Shown: piece after piece, positions 17,292 through 26,778 of the stretch
Layout: each line of letters opens with the position of its first letter
Numbering within the stretch: position 1 is the stretch's first letter
Assembly: GCA_046498185.1 (NCBI GenBank)
Contig: JAWOBE010000236.1
Coordinates: forward strand, 1 to 47,287
Source of the DNA: CAYXDR01 sp046498185
GTDB taxonomy: Bacteria > Desulfobacterota > DSM-4660 > Desulfatiglandales > Desulfatiglandaceae
Direction of reading: 5' to 3'
Length of the DNA stretch: 47,287 nt
Notes under the pieces: model-generated
The model's input: the letters and a program-made list of their open reading frames with translations, nothing else
The model's database searches: none
What the model was told of the DNA's origin: nothing
Position numbers and translations under genes: made by a program

Positions 17292-17325
17292 TAAGAGTTT
17301 ATAATTTTTCGTGGAGGAGAACACC

Positions 17326-17460
17326 ATGGCTTCCAACAGCAAAAAGCAGAAACAGAGACGGAAAAACAAGGATAAACCCAATAGCGCAAATCTCAAGGCC
17401 GACGCCAAGAGGATCGCAAAAAACAGCGAAATCCTCCGTGAACTGGCGGCCCGGGATTAA
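17326..17460 (+). CDS. Small basic protein of 44 residues
   Basis: An ATG preceded by GTGGAGGAG at ideal spacing opens a 44-codon frame ending in TAA at 17458-17460. The protein begins MASNSKKQKQRRKNKDK, is very lysine/arginine-rich in the first half and then helical (ADAKRIAKNSEILREL). The strong ribosome binding site and promoter make it likely to be real. The composition suggests an RNA- or ribosome-associated peptide, which is inference; I do not know a named family. Confidence 0.7.
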   Translation: MASNSKKQKQRRKNKDKPNSANLKADAKRIAKNSEILRELAARD

Positions 17461-17488
17461 TACCGACCAAATTCAAGGCGGTTTGATC

Positions 17489-18235
17489 TCAATCCAGAAA
17501 CGCGGCGGTTTTTAACACACGCCCCAGCCGGCGGGCGATATGAATATCCATGATGTGCCTGATTTCCATACAGGCGTTTGAATTCATCTCGATTTCCGAA
17601 AAATCTCCTGCATCGCCGGCTTGAAGCAAGGATAGAAGGGATCCGGCAGCGGCGCCGAGGGACGGTGTGCCCGGAGATTCAGTCCTGCATTTCAAGCAAT
17701 ATATTCCGCCTTTTTCCGGGTCGAACACCGCCTTGCCTTTTCGCTGATACTCCCGTCCACAGCCGCTGCATCGGTCCAAACCAATTGCGTATCCTCCCAG
17801 CGTCATCGCCCGGGCTTCGAATACAATGCGCAGCAGCGTACGATCATTTCCGCGGTCAATAGCCCCAAGTATGTCCACAAGGAGGTTGAAAATCTCCGGA
17901 GCGGCCACCTGACCGGGAAAAAGCGCCTCGGTAAGCTCCACCAGGTAGCCAGCCAGGGAAAAAGCCTGGAAATCACCCCTGATACCCCCGTAGCCTTCGA
18001 TGAGTTTTCCCGAACGGATCAAATAAAGCTCACTTGCCCGCCGGGGTTCATATTCCAGATCTACAAGAGAAAAATGGTCCAAACAGTTGACGAATCTTTT
18101 TTTGCTCTTGCGCGCGGCCTTGGCCACCCCCTTGAGCAGCCCCAAATCACTGGTGAAAAAGCTCACCAGCAAATCAGCTTCGCCGAATTCCCACGTCCTG
18201 AATATAACAGCCTTTGATCTCTGCACCGCCGGCAC
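17489..18235 (-). CDS. recO: DNA repair protein RecO
   Basis: A 248-residue RecO, which helps load RecA at single-stranded gaps in the RecFOR pathway. The N-terminal OB-fold begins with KAVIFRTWEFGEADLLVSFF and continues with LGLLKGVAKAARKSKKRF; a helical domain follows. The zinc-finger cysteines are CSGCGREYQ and, 14 residues on, YCLKC. The start is a GTG with GGAG eight bases upstream. It follows the acyl-CoA ligase-like gene by 36 bases on the same strand and converges with the small basic protein gene. Confidence 0.94.
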   Translation of the reverse strand: MPAVQRSKAVIFRTWEFGEADLLVSFFTSDLGLLKGVAKAARKSKKRFVNCLDHFSLVDLEYEPRRASELYLIRSGKLIEGYGGIRGDFQAFSLAGYLVELTEALFPGQVAAPEIFNLLVDILGAIDRGNDRTLLRIVFEARAMTLGGYAIGLDRCSGCGREYQRKGKAVFDPEKGGIYCLKCRTESPGTPSLGAAAGSLLSLLQAGDAGDFSEIEMNSNACMEIRHIMDIHIARRLGRVLKTAAFLD

Positions 18236-18271
18236 TTCAGCAACTCCGCAATCCCAGCCCGTTGTCTTTCG

Positions 18272-19795
18272 TCACGAGCCGCCATATCGGCGTCTGGTTT
18301 CAACGCGATCGATCGTCCCGTCCTCAAGAGTCGCAAACTCTTCAATGAACTCAACGTACTGCGGTTTCTTGTACCTGGCGATACGGCCCCCTACAAACTC
18401 AATCAACTCTTTTTCGGTTAACGCATGTCCCTTTTTCAGTCGGCAAACGGCCTTTATCCCCTCTTTCCATTTGGCGTCCGGAACCCCGAACACCACCACC
18501 GCCTCAACGGCGGGATGAAGCAGGATCGTCTTTTCCACTTCGGCCGGGTAGACGTTTTCGCCTCCCGGTTTGATCAGCTCTTTCTCGGCTTTTCGACCGG
18601 CGTACCACAGGAAGCCATCCTCGTCGAAGCGCCCGGTGTCTCCGGTATGATGCCAGCCTTCACGAAACGTCCTGGCGTTGTCTTCAGGAAGATTCCAATA
18701 ACCTTTAAACACCATCGGCCCCCGCATGCAAATCTCACCAACCTGCCCCGGCGGAACCGGCCGGTCAAAGTCATCGAACAGCCTTACGTCCGCAAGAGGC
18801 AACGGCCTTCCCGCCGAACCGGGCCGATCGTCGTACCTGCCGAAGGTTGCAAGACAGGAAGTTTCGGTCTGGCCGTACATACTCCAGAATGTTCCACCGG
18901 TCACACGTTGGTATCGCTCGATGGTTTCAGGACTTTCGAGGCCCGTCACCGCCCTGAGCGAAGAAAGGTCTCTTCCGGATTTATCATGTTCGTCGAGGAT
19001 TCCGGCGAGCATCGGGGTAAAATCCATCATAAAGGAAATCCGTTTTTCCTGGATAAGTTCCGCCGCCCTGGCCCCGTCGAATTTCGCCATATTGACGTTC
19101 AGTGCCCCGGCATGAAACGCCGCCGTCGCCATAAACAAGCCGCCTACATGAAAAAGCGGAAGGACGCTCAAGTGAACATCATCAGGACCAAGGCCGAAAA
19201 AATACGAAAAATGCATATTTGCGAACAATACATTTCCATGGCTCAGCACCGCTCCGCGGGGCCGGCCTGCGACCGCCGCCGTATGAATAATAACGAAATC
19301 ATCGTCGATCGCCACATCGGCTGCATCGAACGAGGCGCCTTCATCGGTCATAATGGACTGAAGGGCGCGATACCCGTCAATCTCTTCATCAAGCCCCAGG
19401 TAAAGCTCAATACTTTCGAGCCGCCCTTCGATCTCCTTCGCCATCTGCGTGAATTCGCTGTCCAGAAACAACACCGAACACCCGGCGTCCGTAATATTAA
19501 ACGCGATCTCCTCGGCGGACAAACGCCAGTTTATTGGTACCACCACAGCGCCGAGAGCTGCAGCGGCGCCGAATACAAGAAAATACTCCAAGCGATTTTT
19601 ACCTAGAATCGCGATGCGGTCTCCCTTCCGCACCCCCGCCTCTCTCAGCCCCGCCGCCAGAGACCCGGACAGCTCGAAAAACCGGCTGAAGCCGACCGGG
19701 GAACCGTTCTGTTCATCGAACCAGGCATCCCTGTCTCCGTAACACAGAGCGTTTCTGGCAGCCACTGTGTAAAAATTGTTGTCATAGAGTCCCAT
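18272..19795 (-). CDS. Acyl-CoA synthetase-like AMP-binding protein lacking usual lysines
   Basis: A 507-residue ANL-superfamily protein. The adenylate-binding motif is MYGQTETSC and the hinge region contains GWHHTGDTGRFDEDGF, so the fold is clear. The phosphate-binding loop, normally TSGTTGxPKG, reads TAAVAGRPRG. The C-terminal end, where the catalytic lysine usually sits, reads LEDGTIDRVETRRRYGG with no lysine. It may still adenylate a fatty or aromatic acid, use another residue, or be inactive. It lies between recO and a terminator; its start has GAGG nine bases upstream. Confidence 0.85.
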   Translation of the reverse strand: MGLYDNNFYTVAARNALCYGDRDAWFDEQNGSPVGFSRFFELSGSLAAGLREAGVRKGDRIAILGKNRLEYFLVFGAAAALGAVVVPINWRLSAEEIAFNITDAGCSVLFLDSEFTQMAKEIEGRLESIELYLGLDEEIDGYRALQSIMTDEGASFDAADVAIDDDFVIIHTAAVAGRPRGAVLSHGNVLFANMHFSYFFGLGPDDVHLSVLPLFHVGGLFMATAAFHAGALNVNMAKFDGARAAELIQEKRISFMMDFTPMLAGILDEHDKSGRDLSSLRAVTGLESPETIERYQRVTGGTFWSMYGQTETSCLATFGRYDDRPGSAGRPLPLADVRLFDDFDRPVPPGQVGEICMRGPMVFKGYWNLPEDNARTFREGWHHTGDTGRFDEDGFLWYAGRKAEKELIKPGGENVYPAEVEKTILLHPAVEAVVVFGVPDAKWKEGIKAVCRLKKGHALTEKELIEFVGGRIARYKKPQYVEFIEEFATLEDGTIDRVETRRRYGGS

Positions 19796-19809
19796 AGGTC
19801 ATACCTCTA

Positions 19810-19845
19810 AAAAAAGCCCCTTGCCCGGTATCCGGACAAAGGGCG
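19810..19845 (-). terminator. Rho-independent terminator of the liv/ligase operon
   Basis: On the minus strand a 13-base stem (19817-19829 with 19833-19845, two G-U pairs, 3-base loop) is followed by a run of seven T at 19816-19810. It lies 16 bases after the stop of the LEA14-like lipoprotein gene. It is only 15 bases upstream of the ligase start at 19795, leaving little room for a separate promoter for that gene. Confidence 0.85.
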
Positions 19846-19860
19846 GTGATTAAAATAAGA

Positions 19861-20454
19861 TCATGGAAAAGTCGATTCGAACGGCAGCACCTTTGTTTGA
19901 CCGTCATAGGCGAATGAAAAAGCCCCTTCTTTTACGGTAACCGGAACGGAGTAATCCGGCACACCTTTCCACCAGCGCTCGAGCGCATCCCATGGAGACC
20001 AACCCTTATCCTTCAACTTGAAACCGCCGGTGACCATCAAACTCAACAGGACCGACCTGGCGGTAACCATCGTAGTCGCACGCACCTGATCCGTTTTTCC
20101 GGCAGGTATCCAGTTTTCGTCCTGGGCATTTACAGTTACGACGTCGAAGTCATGGTCCAGAGCCACGGTGAACTGGATCCCCTCCAGCAGCACTGGATAT
20201 GGATTTGGGTTATGAATGTTGAACAAAAAACTCATCGGAAGCGGCGCCCCGCGGTCCCCGGCCTCCCCTTTCGTAGGTTTCACCGAGGCCGCAAAATACC
20301 AGTAGCCGTCATACTGTGGGACTTCCATCATCTCGAGGCTTATAACAGGGTCCTGGAACCCGGCTTCCGCTTTTTTCTGCGCAATGACACAACCGGTAGC
20401 CACAAAAACCGAAATTACAAAAACCGCAAACATAACAGCGAATTTATTCTTCAT
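19861..20454 (-). CDS. LEA14-like (WHy-type) lipoprotein
   Basis: A 197-residue protein with a hydrophobic signal and lipobox-like VATGC near residue 18, so it is probably anchored to a membrane through a diacylglyceryl-cysteine. The middle contains FNIHNPNPYPVLLEGIQFTV, the NPNP motif of LEA type 2/WHy domains, small Ig-like folds in stress proteins. The start is fixed by AGGAGGG five bases upstream. It lies 105 bases after the last ABC gene and just before a strong terminator, so it may be the final gene of that operon. Its role is unknown. Confidence 0.78.
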   Translation of the reverse strand: MKNKFAVMFAVFVISVFVATGCVIAQKKAEAGFQDPVISLEMMEVPQYDGYWYFAASVKPTKGEAGDRGAPLPMSFLFNIHNPNPYPVLLEGIQFTVALDHDFDVVTVNAQDENWIPAGKTDQVRATTMVTARSVLLSLMVTGGFKLKDKGWSPWDALERWWKGVPDYSVPVTVKEGAFSFAYDGQTKVLPFESTFP

Positions 20455-20559
20455 AAAAACCCTCCTTATCGATGCACCGCCGACGTCACACCTACAGGAT
20501 CCCTCACGCCACCGGAACAATTCCGGAAACAAAACGCCAGACGGACGCAAAGGGTTGGA

Positions 20560-21369
20560 TCAGGCAAGCCATCGCTTGCGTCTCTTATAGTGTTTGACCT
20601 CTCGGAAACTCTTTTTTTTACCCTTTTCTCCCAGGCCGAGATAGAAATCTTTTATGTCCTCGTTTTCTCTTAAAACTTCAGCTGCATCATCCATCACGAT
20701 CCTGCCGTTTTCCATAACATACGCATACGGAGCGACATTCAAAGCCAGTTTCGCGTTCTGCTCCACGAGAAGGATGGAGATACCCTGATCCTGGTTGAGC
20801 TTCATGATGATGTTGAAGATTTCATGGATCAACATCGGTGCAAGCCCCATGGAAGGCTCGTCGAGCAGTACGAGCTTGGGCTCGGTCATCAGCGCCCTGC
20901 CGACTACGGTCATCTGTTGTTCTCCACCGCTGACGAAACCGGCGGTCTCGTTTCGCTTCTCCAGCAGCCGGGGGAAATAGTGGTATACAAGACCCAGCTT
21001 GTCTTTGACACTCCCGGTTTTACGGAGATGCGCCCCGACTTTCAGGTTCTCTTCGACGGTAAGGTGTTCGAACACCCTGCGTCCCTCGATCACCTGTACG
21101 ATGCCCTTCCTGGCGATGTCGGCGGCGTTGGCGTGGTGGATGTACTCGCCTTCGTACATAATGCCACCATCGCTCACCTCACCGTCTTCGGTTTTTAGGA
21201 GCCCCGAAATCGCCTTGAGCGTCGTGCTCTTGCCGGCGCCGTTGGCGCCCAGAAGCGCAACGATGCCGCCACGGGGGACTTCTATTGAAACTCCCTTGAG
21301 CACCAGAATCACTTCATGGTACTTCACTTCAATGTTCATAATCTTCAAAATGGCGTCAGATTTCTCCAC
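20560..21369 (-). CDS. Branched-chain-type ABC transporter ATP-binding protein (LivF-like)
   Basis: A 269-residue ABC ATPase. Walker A is GANGAGKST, the signature VSGGEQQM, and Walker B LVLLDEPSMGLAP. The last match the LivF class of HAAT transporters. It starts at GTG with GGAGG upstream. A basic C-terminal tail (KHYKRRKRW) is longer than usual. It is the downstream ATPase of the operon with two permeases, a binding protein, a second ATPase and an acyl-CoA ligase. Confidence 0.93.
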   Translation of the reverse strand: MEKSDAILKIMNIEVKYHEVILVLKGVSIEVPRGGIVALLGANGAGKSTTLKAISGLLKTEDGEVSDGGIMYEGEYIHHANAADIARKGIVQVIEGRRVFEHLTVEENLKVGAHLRKTGSVKDKLGLVYHYFPRLLEKRNETAGFVSGGEQQMTVVGRALMTEPKLVLLDEPSMGLAPMLIHEIFNIIMKLNQDQGISILLVEQNAKLALNVAPYAYVMENGRIVMDDAAEVLRENEDIKDFYLGLGEKGKKKSFREVKHYKRRKRWLA

Positions 21370-21399
21370 GTCCTGCCTCCAAAGGTAGAGTCCCGGCTA

Positions 21400-22635
21400 T
21401 CACCAACCGAGCCATTCCTTTTCCCACTTTTCCGGCCACCGCTCCTTGAGGTCGATTCGAGCGACTTCCTGGAACTTCCCGTCTTTCCATTCCTGGATCA
21501 GGCAACCGGTGGTGGGCCTGTGGTCAGTCGGGGTAAACGTAATCGGGGATGCTCCGAGACCGATATCGAAATTTTTCAAGGTCTCAAAGCCTTTTTTCAT
21601 AATTCCGGGGCCCGAAAGGTCTCCGGCGTTGTCCGCACGGATCATCGCCTCCCAAAGAAGGAGTGCATCGCCCCATGCCTGGACGGTACGAATGAGCCGT
21701 TTTTTCTCCGGCACGCCCGGGTTATATTTTTTCGCCGATTCCACGACAGAGTCCATGTTCTTGTAATCCTGCCCGAAAAACGCACATGGGGTGGCGCCCA
21801 TGGCTCCTTCCGCCGCTTCGCCGGCGAGCCTGGGCAGGTTTTCATCGAACCCCCAGTTGTTCAGGATCCAGTCCGCACCGAGCTCCAGAGCATAAGCATC
21901 TCTCATTGTGGCGGAAACAGACATCGTGGTGTTGCCGTGCCATACGACATCGGGCTTGAATTCTTTCAGGGCCATGATCTGGCTCTTGGTGTCGAGCGCG
22001 AAAAGCGACACGTCTTGATCTTCGCCGATCTCGAAGCCAAGAAGCTGTGCGTGATCCTTGATAGCTTTTATCGGCGCACTACAATAAGGGGAAGCAAACA
22101 TATATGCGCATGCCATGCGCGGTTTCCGCTTTCCATAATCCTGGTGCTGGGGCCATTTTTTGTCAAACCACGCTGTCAGCGCCGCTCGGGCGTTGGTGGA
22201 GTAATCCGATGAAAAGAAGAGATTGTATGGCGTTTTTGACGGGTCCGTAAGATGCGCGGAATAGGAAGCCGAAACATAGGGTATCTTATCCTGGTTCACG
22301 GTGGCTGAAAGCGCTTCTGTGTCTCCAGTGCCCCATCCCATAATAGCGATCACCCCCATACGTTTCAAAAGCTTGTATTTCGTGATCGCTTCGGGGATGC
22401 GGTATCCGTAGTCGAACCAGGTGTACTTGATCTTTTTGCCGTTGACCCCACCCTGTTCATTGATGTACTTGAAAGCTTCGACCATCCCCAGGGCATAATC
22501 CTTGCCGACATCGGAAGTACCGCCCGTCGTGTCCATAATCCCGCCGATTCTTATGTCTTTGGCATAGACTGCGGCGACATTAAAAAAGAACATCACAGCT
22601 ACCAGAATCACAAAAATAAAACATTTTTTTATCAT
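21400..22635 (-). CDS. ABC transporter periplasmic binding protein (Leu/Ile/Val-binding-like)
   Basis: A 411-residue exported binding protein. The signal peptide runs from MIKKCFIFVILVAVMFFFN to a likely cleavage after VYA. The mature part begins KDIRIGGIMDTTGGTSDVGK, typical of type I periplasmic binding proteins of the HAAT class, whose ligands include amino acids, amides and aromatic or aliphatic acids. The start ATG has GGGGGGGAGAG directly upstream; the frame remains open further but lacks features. The ligand cannot be read, but the ligase in the operon argues for a carboxylic acid. Confidence 0.9.
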   Translation of the reverse strand: MIKKCFIFVILVAVMFFFNVAAVYAKDIRIGGIMDTTGGTSDVGKDYALGMVEAFKYINEQGGVNGKKIKYTWFDYGYRIPEAITKYKLLKRMGVIAIMGWGTGDTEALSATVNQDKIPYVSASYSAHLTDPSKTPYNLFFSSDYSTNARAALTAWFDKKWPQHQDYGKRKPRMACAYMFASPYCSAPIKAIKDHAQLLGFEIGEDQDVSLFALDTKSQIMALKEFKPDVVWHGNTTMSVSATMRDAYALELGADWILNNWGFDENLPRLAGEAAEGAMGATPCAFFGQDYKNMDSVVESAKKYNPGVPEKKRLIRTVQAWGDALLLWEAMIRADNAGDLSGPGIMKKGFETLKNFDIGLGASPITFTPTDHRPTTGCLIQEWKDGKFQEVARIDLKERWPEKWEKEWLGW

Positions 22636-22717
22636 CTCTCCCCCCCCTTTATCTGTTATCCCCATTTGCCGACTCACTGCCTTTAGCTCCGTATCAAAGC
22701 TTTTTCCCACCTCCCTT

Positions 22718-23818
22718 CTAATACGAAAACGGCCAGAGATTGAAATAATTTCGCCCCTGCCACCAGCGGTAAGCCAGCCCGTTCGGCTCGTAGATCAAAA
22801 AGGCGCATATCGCAAGCCCGAAGGCCATGTCCTTGATATAGGCGAAATCCATGAGCAATTTCGGGAAATAATCCGAGAGGGGAATCATAGCTATCTGGAG
22901 AAGTTCCATGATCACTACCATAAATATGGATCCGAACACCGCACCCTGTATCGAACCAACCCCACCTATCAAGATAACACCCACCAGCCACAAGGACCAG
23001 AACCACGGAAAATGTTCCGGGCTCAACGCAGCGGTGTTGCTGACCCAGAAAGCACCAGCAACCCCGGCAAGGAAGCCGGCCATAAAAAAAGCGGTCAATT
23101 TGTACCACACGACATTAATGCCGAGAGCCTCGGCGGCGATGTCGTTATCGCGTATCGCGACCCAGGCCCTTCCGGGTTTTGACCGGAGTAAATTTGCAAA
23201 CACGATAATCATAAGCGTCAGAAGCACCGCCATGAAATAGTACACACTAACCTCGCTGTCCAACACCCAAGGTCCCACCTTTATCGTTCCCGGGGGTAGA
23301 GAGAATGCCTGCCCCCTGCCTCCTATCTGGCTGACGTACTGCGTCAAGATGAAATCCACGGTGATGAATTGGGCGGCCATGGTGGTTAAAATCAGATAGA
23401 AGCCTTTGACCTTCGCCGACGGAAGCCCGAAAAGCACACACCACAATCCACCCGCTACCCCTGCGAAAAGAACGCTTATAGGATAGGCCAAGCCCCAGTC
23501 CAGAAACAGCTGCGGCCACGGAAACTGAAGAACCAGCATCGTGCTGGTATACGCACCCACCGCTATAAATGCTGCATGCCCCAAAGTTATCAGTCCGGCG
23601 TAACCGATGAGCAGCTGGACGCCCAGGGCACCCATCGCCGTATAGCCGACCATCGTGCCGACGCCCACCCAGTATTCAGGAATACCCAGAGGAATACCGA
23701 CGAAGACAACCAGAAGAAGCAGGATCATTTTGCCTTTTACAAACCTGGTTTGCCACCAGCCCTGATCCTTTTCGTAATTTTCGTGATAATCGCCGCAAGG
23801 CAACCATACTCTGGACAT
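22718..23818 (-). CDS. Branched-chain-type ABC permease (LivM-like)
   Basis: A 366-residue inner-membrane permease of the LivM class. It has about ten hydrophobic segments and the family motif GRAWVAIRDNDIAAEALGIN, followed by YKLTAFFMAGFLAGVAGAFW. A soluble N-terminal stretch of about 25 residues precedes the first helix. The ATG has GAGGTG five bases upstream. It sits between the LivH-like permease and the binding protein. Confidence 0.93.
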   Translation of the reverse strand: MSRVWLPCGDYHENYEKDQGWWQTRFVKGKMILLLLVVFVGIPLGIPEYWVGVGTMVGYTAMGALGVQLLIGYAGLITLGHAAFIAVGAYTSTMLVLQFPWPQLFLDWGLAYPISVLFAGVAGGLWCVLFGLPSAKVKGFYLILTTMAAQFITVDFILTQYVSQIGGRGQAFSLPPGTIKVGPWVLDSEVSVYYFMAVLLTLMIIVFANLLRSKPGRAWVAIRDNDIAAEALGINVVWYKLTAFFMAGFLAGVAGAFWVSNTAALSPEHFPWFWSLWLVGVILIGGVGSIQGAVFGSIFMVVIMELLQIAMIPLSDYFPKLLMDFAYIKDMAFGLAICAFLIYEPNGLAYRWWQGRNYFNLWPFSY

Positions 23819-23919
23819 AGACCCACCTCGAACCCTTTTTGAATAATGACTCGGAGTCCTCCGGACACCTCTGCTCCCAGAACTTTCGGGCGAACATCAG
23901 ACAACCGGACGGACCTGCA

Positions 23920-24804
23920 TTAAACCCTTTCGATTTTCTCCCATCCCCACAAACCGTAGGGTTTGAACAGTAGAAAAACAGCCATAAAGGCGAAAGGCAC
24001 AATCTCCTTGACACCTCCAGGAAAATACCTGTCCAGATAGGTGCCGGCGAGGTTCTGCAACAGCCCTATCACGATGCCTCCCACGATCGCGCCGGGTACC
24101 GAGTTCAGCCCCCCGAGCACCACGGCGGGAAGAACAAGCAAACCCAGATAGCCGACGGAGACATTTATACCGTTAATATTTCCCAGGAGGGCACCGCCCA
24201 CCCCGGCGCTCATGAAAGCTATCGCCCATGCGGCGGCATACACAAACCTGGCGCTCACGCCCAGCGACAAGGCGGCGGTTTCGTCGTCAGCGGTGGCCTG
24301 CATCGAAAGCCCCCACCTGGTGTACTTGAAGAAGCACACGAAAACCACAAGAAGCACCAGGGCGAGAATGAAGGACCACATATAGACGGGGGAAATTCTC
24401 AGCAAACCCAGGGTAATCGGTTTGATCGGGAAGACGGGCGGGGTGAACACCCTGGTGTCGGTGGCCCATATGAACTGCACCAGGCCTTTGAAGAAAAACG
24501 AGAGGCCCACGGTGACCATTATCACCGCCAGGATGGGTTCCCCTATCAGTTTGTCCAGAAAAATCCGCTCCGTCAATATCCCCAACACGATACCGACCAG
24601 CAGTGTAAATACGACCGAGAGAATGAACGGGACACCCCATTGATAGAAAGTGAGGGTCACGTAGGCCCCGATGATTGTCAACTCCCCCATCGCCAGGTTC
24701 AAAACCCCGGAACATTTATAGATAAGAACCCAGCCAAGGGCAACCAGGGCATAAATACCCCCAACCATCAACCCGGTGGTCACTGTCATCAAAAACAATT
24801 CCAT
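23920..24804 (-). CDS. Branched-chain-type ABC permease (LivH-like)
   Basis: A 294-residue LivH-type permease with about eight membrane segments. It starts MELFLMTVTTGLMVGGIYAL, with GGAGGGG upstream, and carries the motif GLSMQATADDETAALSLGV followed by a conserved glycine-rich helix (VGGALLGNINGINVSVGYLG). It forms the membrane channel with the LivM-like protein. It follows the acyl-CoA ligase gene by 43 bases. Confidence 0.93.
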   Translation of the reverse strand: MELFLMTVTTGLMVGGIYALVALGWVLIYKCSGVLNLAMGELTIIGAYVTLTFYQWGVPFILSVVFTLLVGIVLGILTERIFLDKLIGEPILAVIMVTVGLSFFFKGLVQFIWATDTRVFTPPVFPIKPITLGLLRISPVYMWSFILALVLLVVFVCFFKYTRWGLSMQATADDETAALSLGVSARFVYAAAWAIAFMSAGVGGALLGNINGINVSVGYLGLLVLPAVVLGGLNSVPGAIVGGIVIGLLQNLAGTYLDRYFPGGVKEIVPFAFMAVFLLFKPYGLWGWEKIERV

Positions 24805-24847
24805 ATCACCCCTCCGGCACTTTTTTCACCCGGTTCCGGGTAAAACT

Positions 24848-26770
24848 TCAAAGCGGTATTGTTCGGATTCCCAAATCGGTTTTTATTCGCTGCTCCCGCC
24901 CGTCCTCGTATGTTATCGTGGTATCCATATACACCGTATCGAAGTCGGAATAGAGTGCATCGACAATATCCTTGTACCGCTGCTCGACGAAGGCCCTGCG
25001 CAGTTTACTGGTTCGGGTCAGCTCTTCGTCGTCCGCGTCGAACACCTTGTAAAGATTGACAAACCGGTATATACGGGCCGGCTCCGGAAGATCCCTGTTA
25101 GCCTCTTCGATCTGTTTCTGCACAAGATCGTACACCTCGGCTTTCTGGGATAGCTCATGGTAGCTGGTGTAATTGAGCTTTCGTTCGTCGGCCCATTTCC
25201 CAACGACCGAATAATCGATGCACATCACCGCGCAGATATAATCACGCTTGTCTCCTATCACCCATGCTTCCTGGATGAACGGGCTGAATTTCAGGCGTGT
25301 CTCGAGGTACTGGGGTGAAAAAGGCCGGCCGTCCCGCAATGTCATTACATCCTTCGACCGGTCGAAAACGACAAGGTGACCGTCTTCGTCGATAAACCCC
25401 CTGTCGCCGGAATAAAGCCATCCGTCGATCAGCGATTTTCGTGTGGCCTCGTCGTTTTTGTAGTAACCCTGAAACACCGAAGGACTCCGGCAGATTATCT
25501 CTCCTTCATCGGTGATACGAACCTCGGTTTCCGGAATCGGGGTGCCGACGGTATCGAATTTCACGTCGCCGTCCCGGTGTACGATGGAGATGCCTGCTAT
25601 CTCGGTCTGACCGTAAATTTGCTTCAAATTCACGCCGAGAGCATGAAAAAACCTGAAATGATCAGGCCCCATGGCCGCGCCGCCGGTATAGCAATGCCTC
25701 AACCGTGAAAGACCCAGGTGGTCTTTCAACTTCTTTTGCATGGTCACATATGCAATCCAGTTCAAAATCCGCCAGGTAGAAGGCACCGTCCTGCCCTCGA
25801 ATTTCATGTCCGCGACCCTGTATCCGACCTTGGTTGCGAAGCGGTATATAATGCGTTTTATCCAGGATGAGTCTATGTGGCGCACCTGGACGCTTCTGGT
25901 CATTCCTTCATACAGCCTCGGAGGAGCAAACATAACATGAGGCCCGATTTCCCTTATGTTATCCTGGGCGGTATCCGGCTCTTCAGGAAAATTGATCGTG
26001 TAGCCGACCTGAAGGCCGCATGAAATGGACATCATCTGTTCTCCTATCCATGCAAAAGGAAGATAGGAGACAAAATCATCGGTGTCGTAACACGGATCCA
26101 CGGCCATCAGGTTCCGCCCCATCGTCAGCATGTTCCAGTGGCTTAACAGCGCACCTTTAGGCAGAGCAGTCGTTCCGGAAGTGTAAAACAGGAGGCAGAT
26201 GTCATCTCCATTGCCTTCCTGGACCAAGCGATCGAAAAGGCCGGGGTCTTTTTCATCCAGCTCCCTGCCCATCTCCCTAACCCTGTCCTGGCTTACCAAA
26301 AAATCCTGGTGATAATTCCGCATGCCTTTCGGATCGTCCCAGATCACCCATTTGAGACCGGGGCAACTTTCCTTGATGGCCAGCGCCTTATCTACCTCCT
26401 CCTGGGTCTCACCGACGAAAAACTTGGCATCCGAATGATCGATGATGTATTTGACCTCTTCCATCATGCAGTCCTGGAAAAGCCATACCCCCACCCCACC
26501 GGCGCAGAGAGCCGCCATCTCGGCCCACAAACCTTCGGGCCGGTTGTCTCCGATCATCGCCACCTTGTCGCCCCGACCAAGTCCCAGTGCAACAAACCCG
26601 AGGCAGAGGTGCTTTACTCGTTCATAGTAGTCCTGCCAGGTATACGGCCGCCAGATGCCGAATTCCTTTTCCCTCATCGCCACTTTGCCGGTGCCGTAGC
26701 GGGCGCACTGGCTCACAAAAAGCTTGGGGATCGTCAAATCTTTGGTGATTTCTATCCCGGAGCCGTCCAT
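24848..26770 (-). CDS. Long-chain acyl-CoA ligase within the ABC operon
   Basis: A 640-residue AMP-forming acyl-CoA synthetase of the long FadD15/ACSL-like type, which activates fatty or related acids with ATP and CoA. The phosphate loop is YTSGTTALPKGALLSH, with the usual glycine replaced by alanine; the adenylate motif is IYGQTEIAG, and the hinge GWLYSGDRGFIDEDGH. A lysine is present near the end (ELTRTSKLRRAFVEQRY). The start ATG has AGGAGGT upstream and lies eight bases from the first ATPase gene, so import and CoA activation are probably coupled. Confidence 0.93.
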   Translation of the reverse strand: MDGSGIEITKDLTIPKLFVSQCARYGTGKVAMREKEFGIWRPYTWQDYYERVKHLCLGFVALGLGRGDKVAMIGDNRPEGLWAEMAALCAGGVGVWLFQDCMMEEVKYIIDHSDAKFFVGETQEEVDKALAIKESCPGLKWVIWDDPKGMRNYHQDFLVSQDRVREMGRELDEKDPGLFDRLVQEGNGDDICLLFYTSGTTALPKGALLSHWNMLTMGRNLMAVDPCYDTDDFVSYLPFAWIGEQMMSISCGLQVGYTINFPEEPDTAQDNIREIGPHVMFAPPRLYEGMTRSVQVRHIDSSWIKRIIYRFATKVGYRVADMKFEGRTVPSTWRILNWIAYVTMQKKLKDHLGLSRLRHCYTGGAAMGPDHFRFFHALGVNLKQIYGQTEIAGISIVHRDGDVKFDTVGTPIPETEVRITDEGEIICRSPSVFQGYYKNDEATRKSLIDGWLYSGDRGFIDEDGHLVVFDRSKDVMTLRDGRPFSPQYLETRLKFSPFIQEAWVIGDKRDYICAVMCIDYSVVGKWADERKLNYTSYHELSQKAEVYDLVQKQIEEANRDLPEPARIYRFVNLYKVFDADDEELTRTSKLRRAFVEQRYKDIVDALYSDFDTVYMDTTITYEDGREQRIKTDLGIRTIPL

Positions 26771-26778
26771 ATCTCCAT

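Noticed and set aside
18425..19606. Open frame of 393 codons on the plus strand
   Set aside because: It is antisense to the AMP-binding protein and has no ribosome binding site or familiar motif.
21316..22212. Open frame of 298 codons on the plus strand
   Set aside because: It is antisense to the binding-protein gene, without a plausible start signal.
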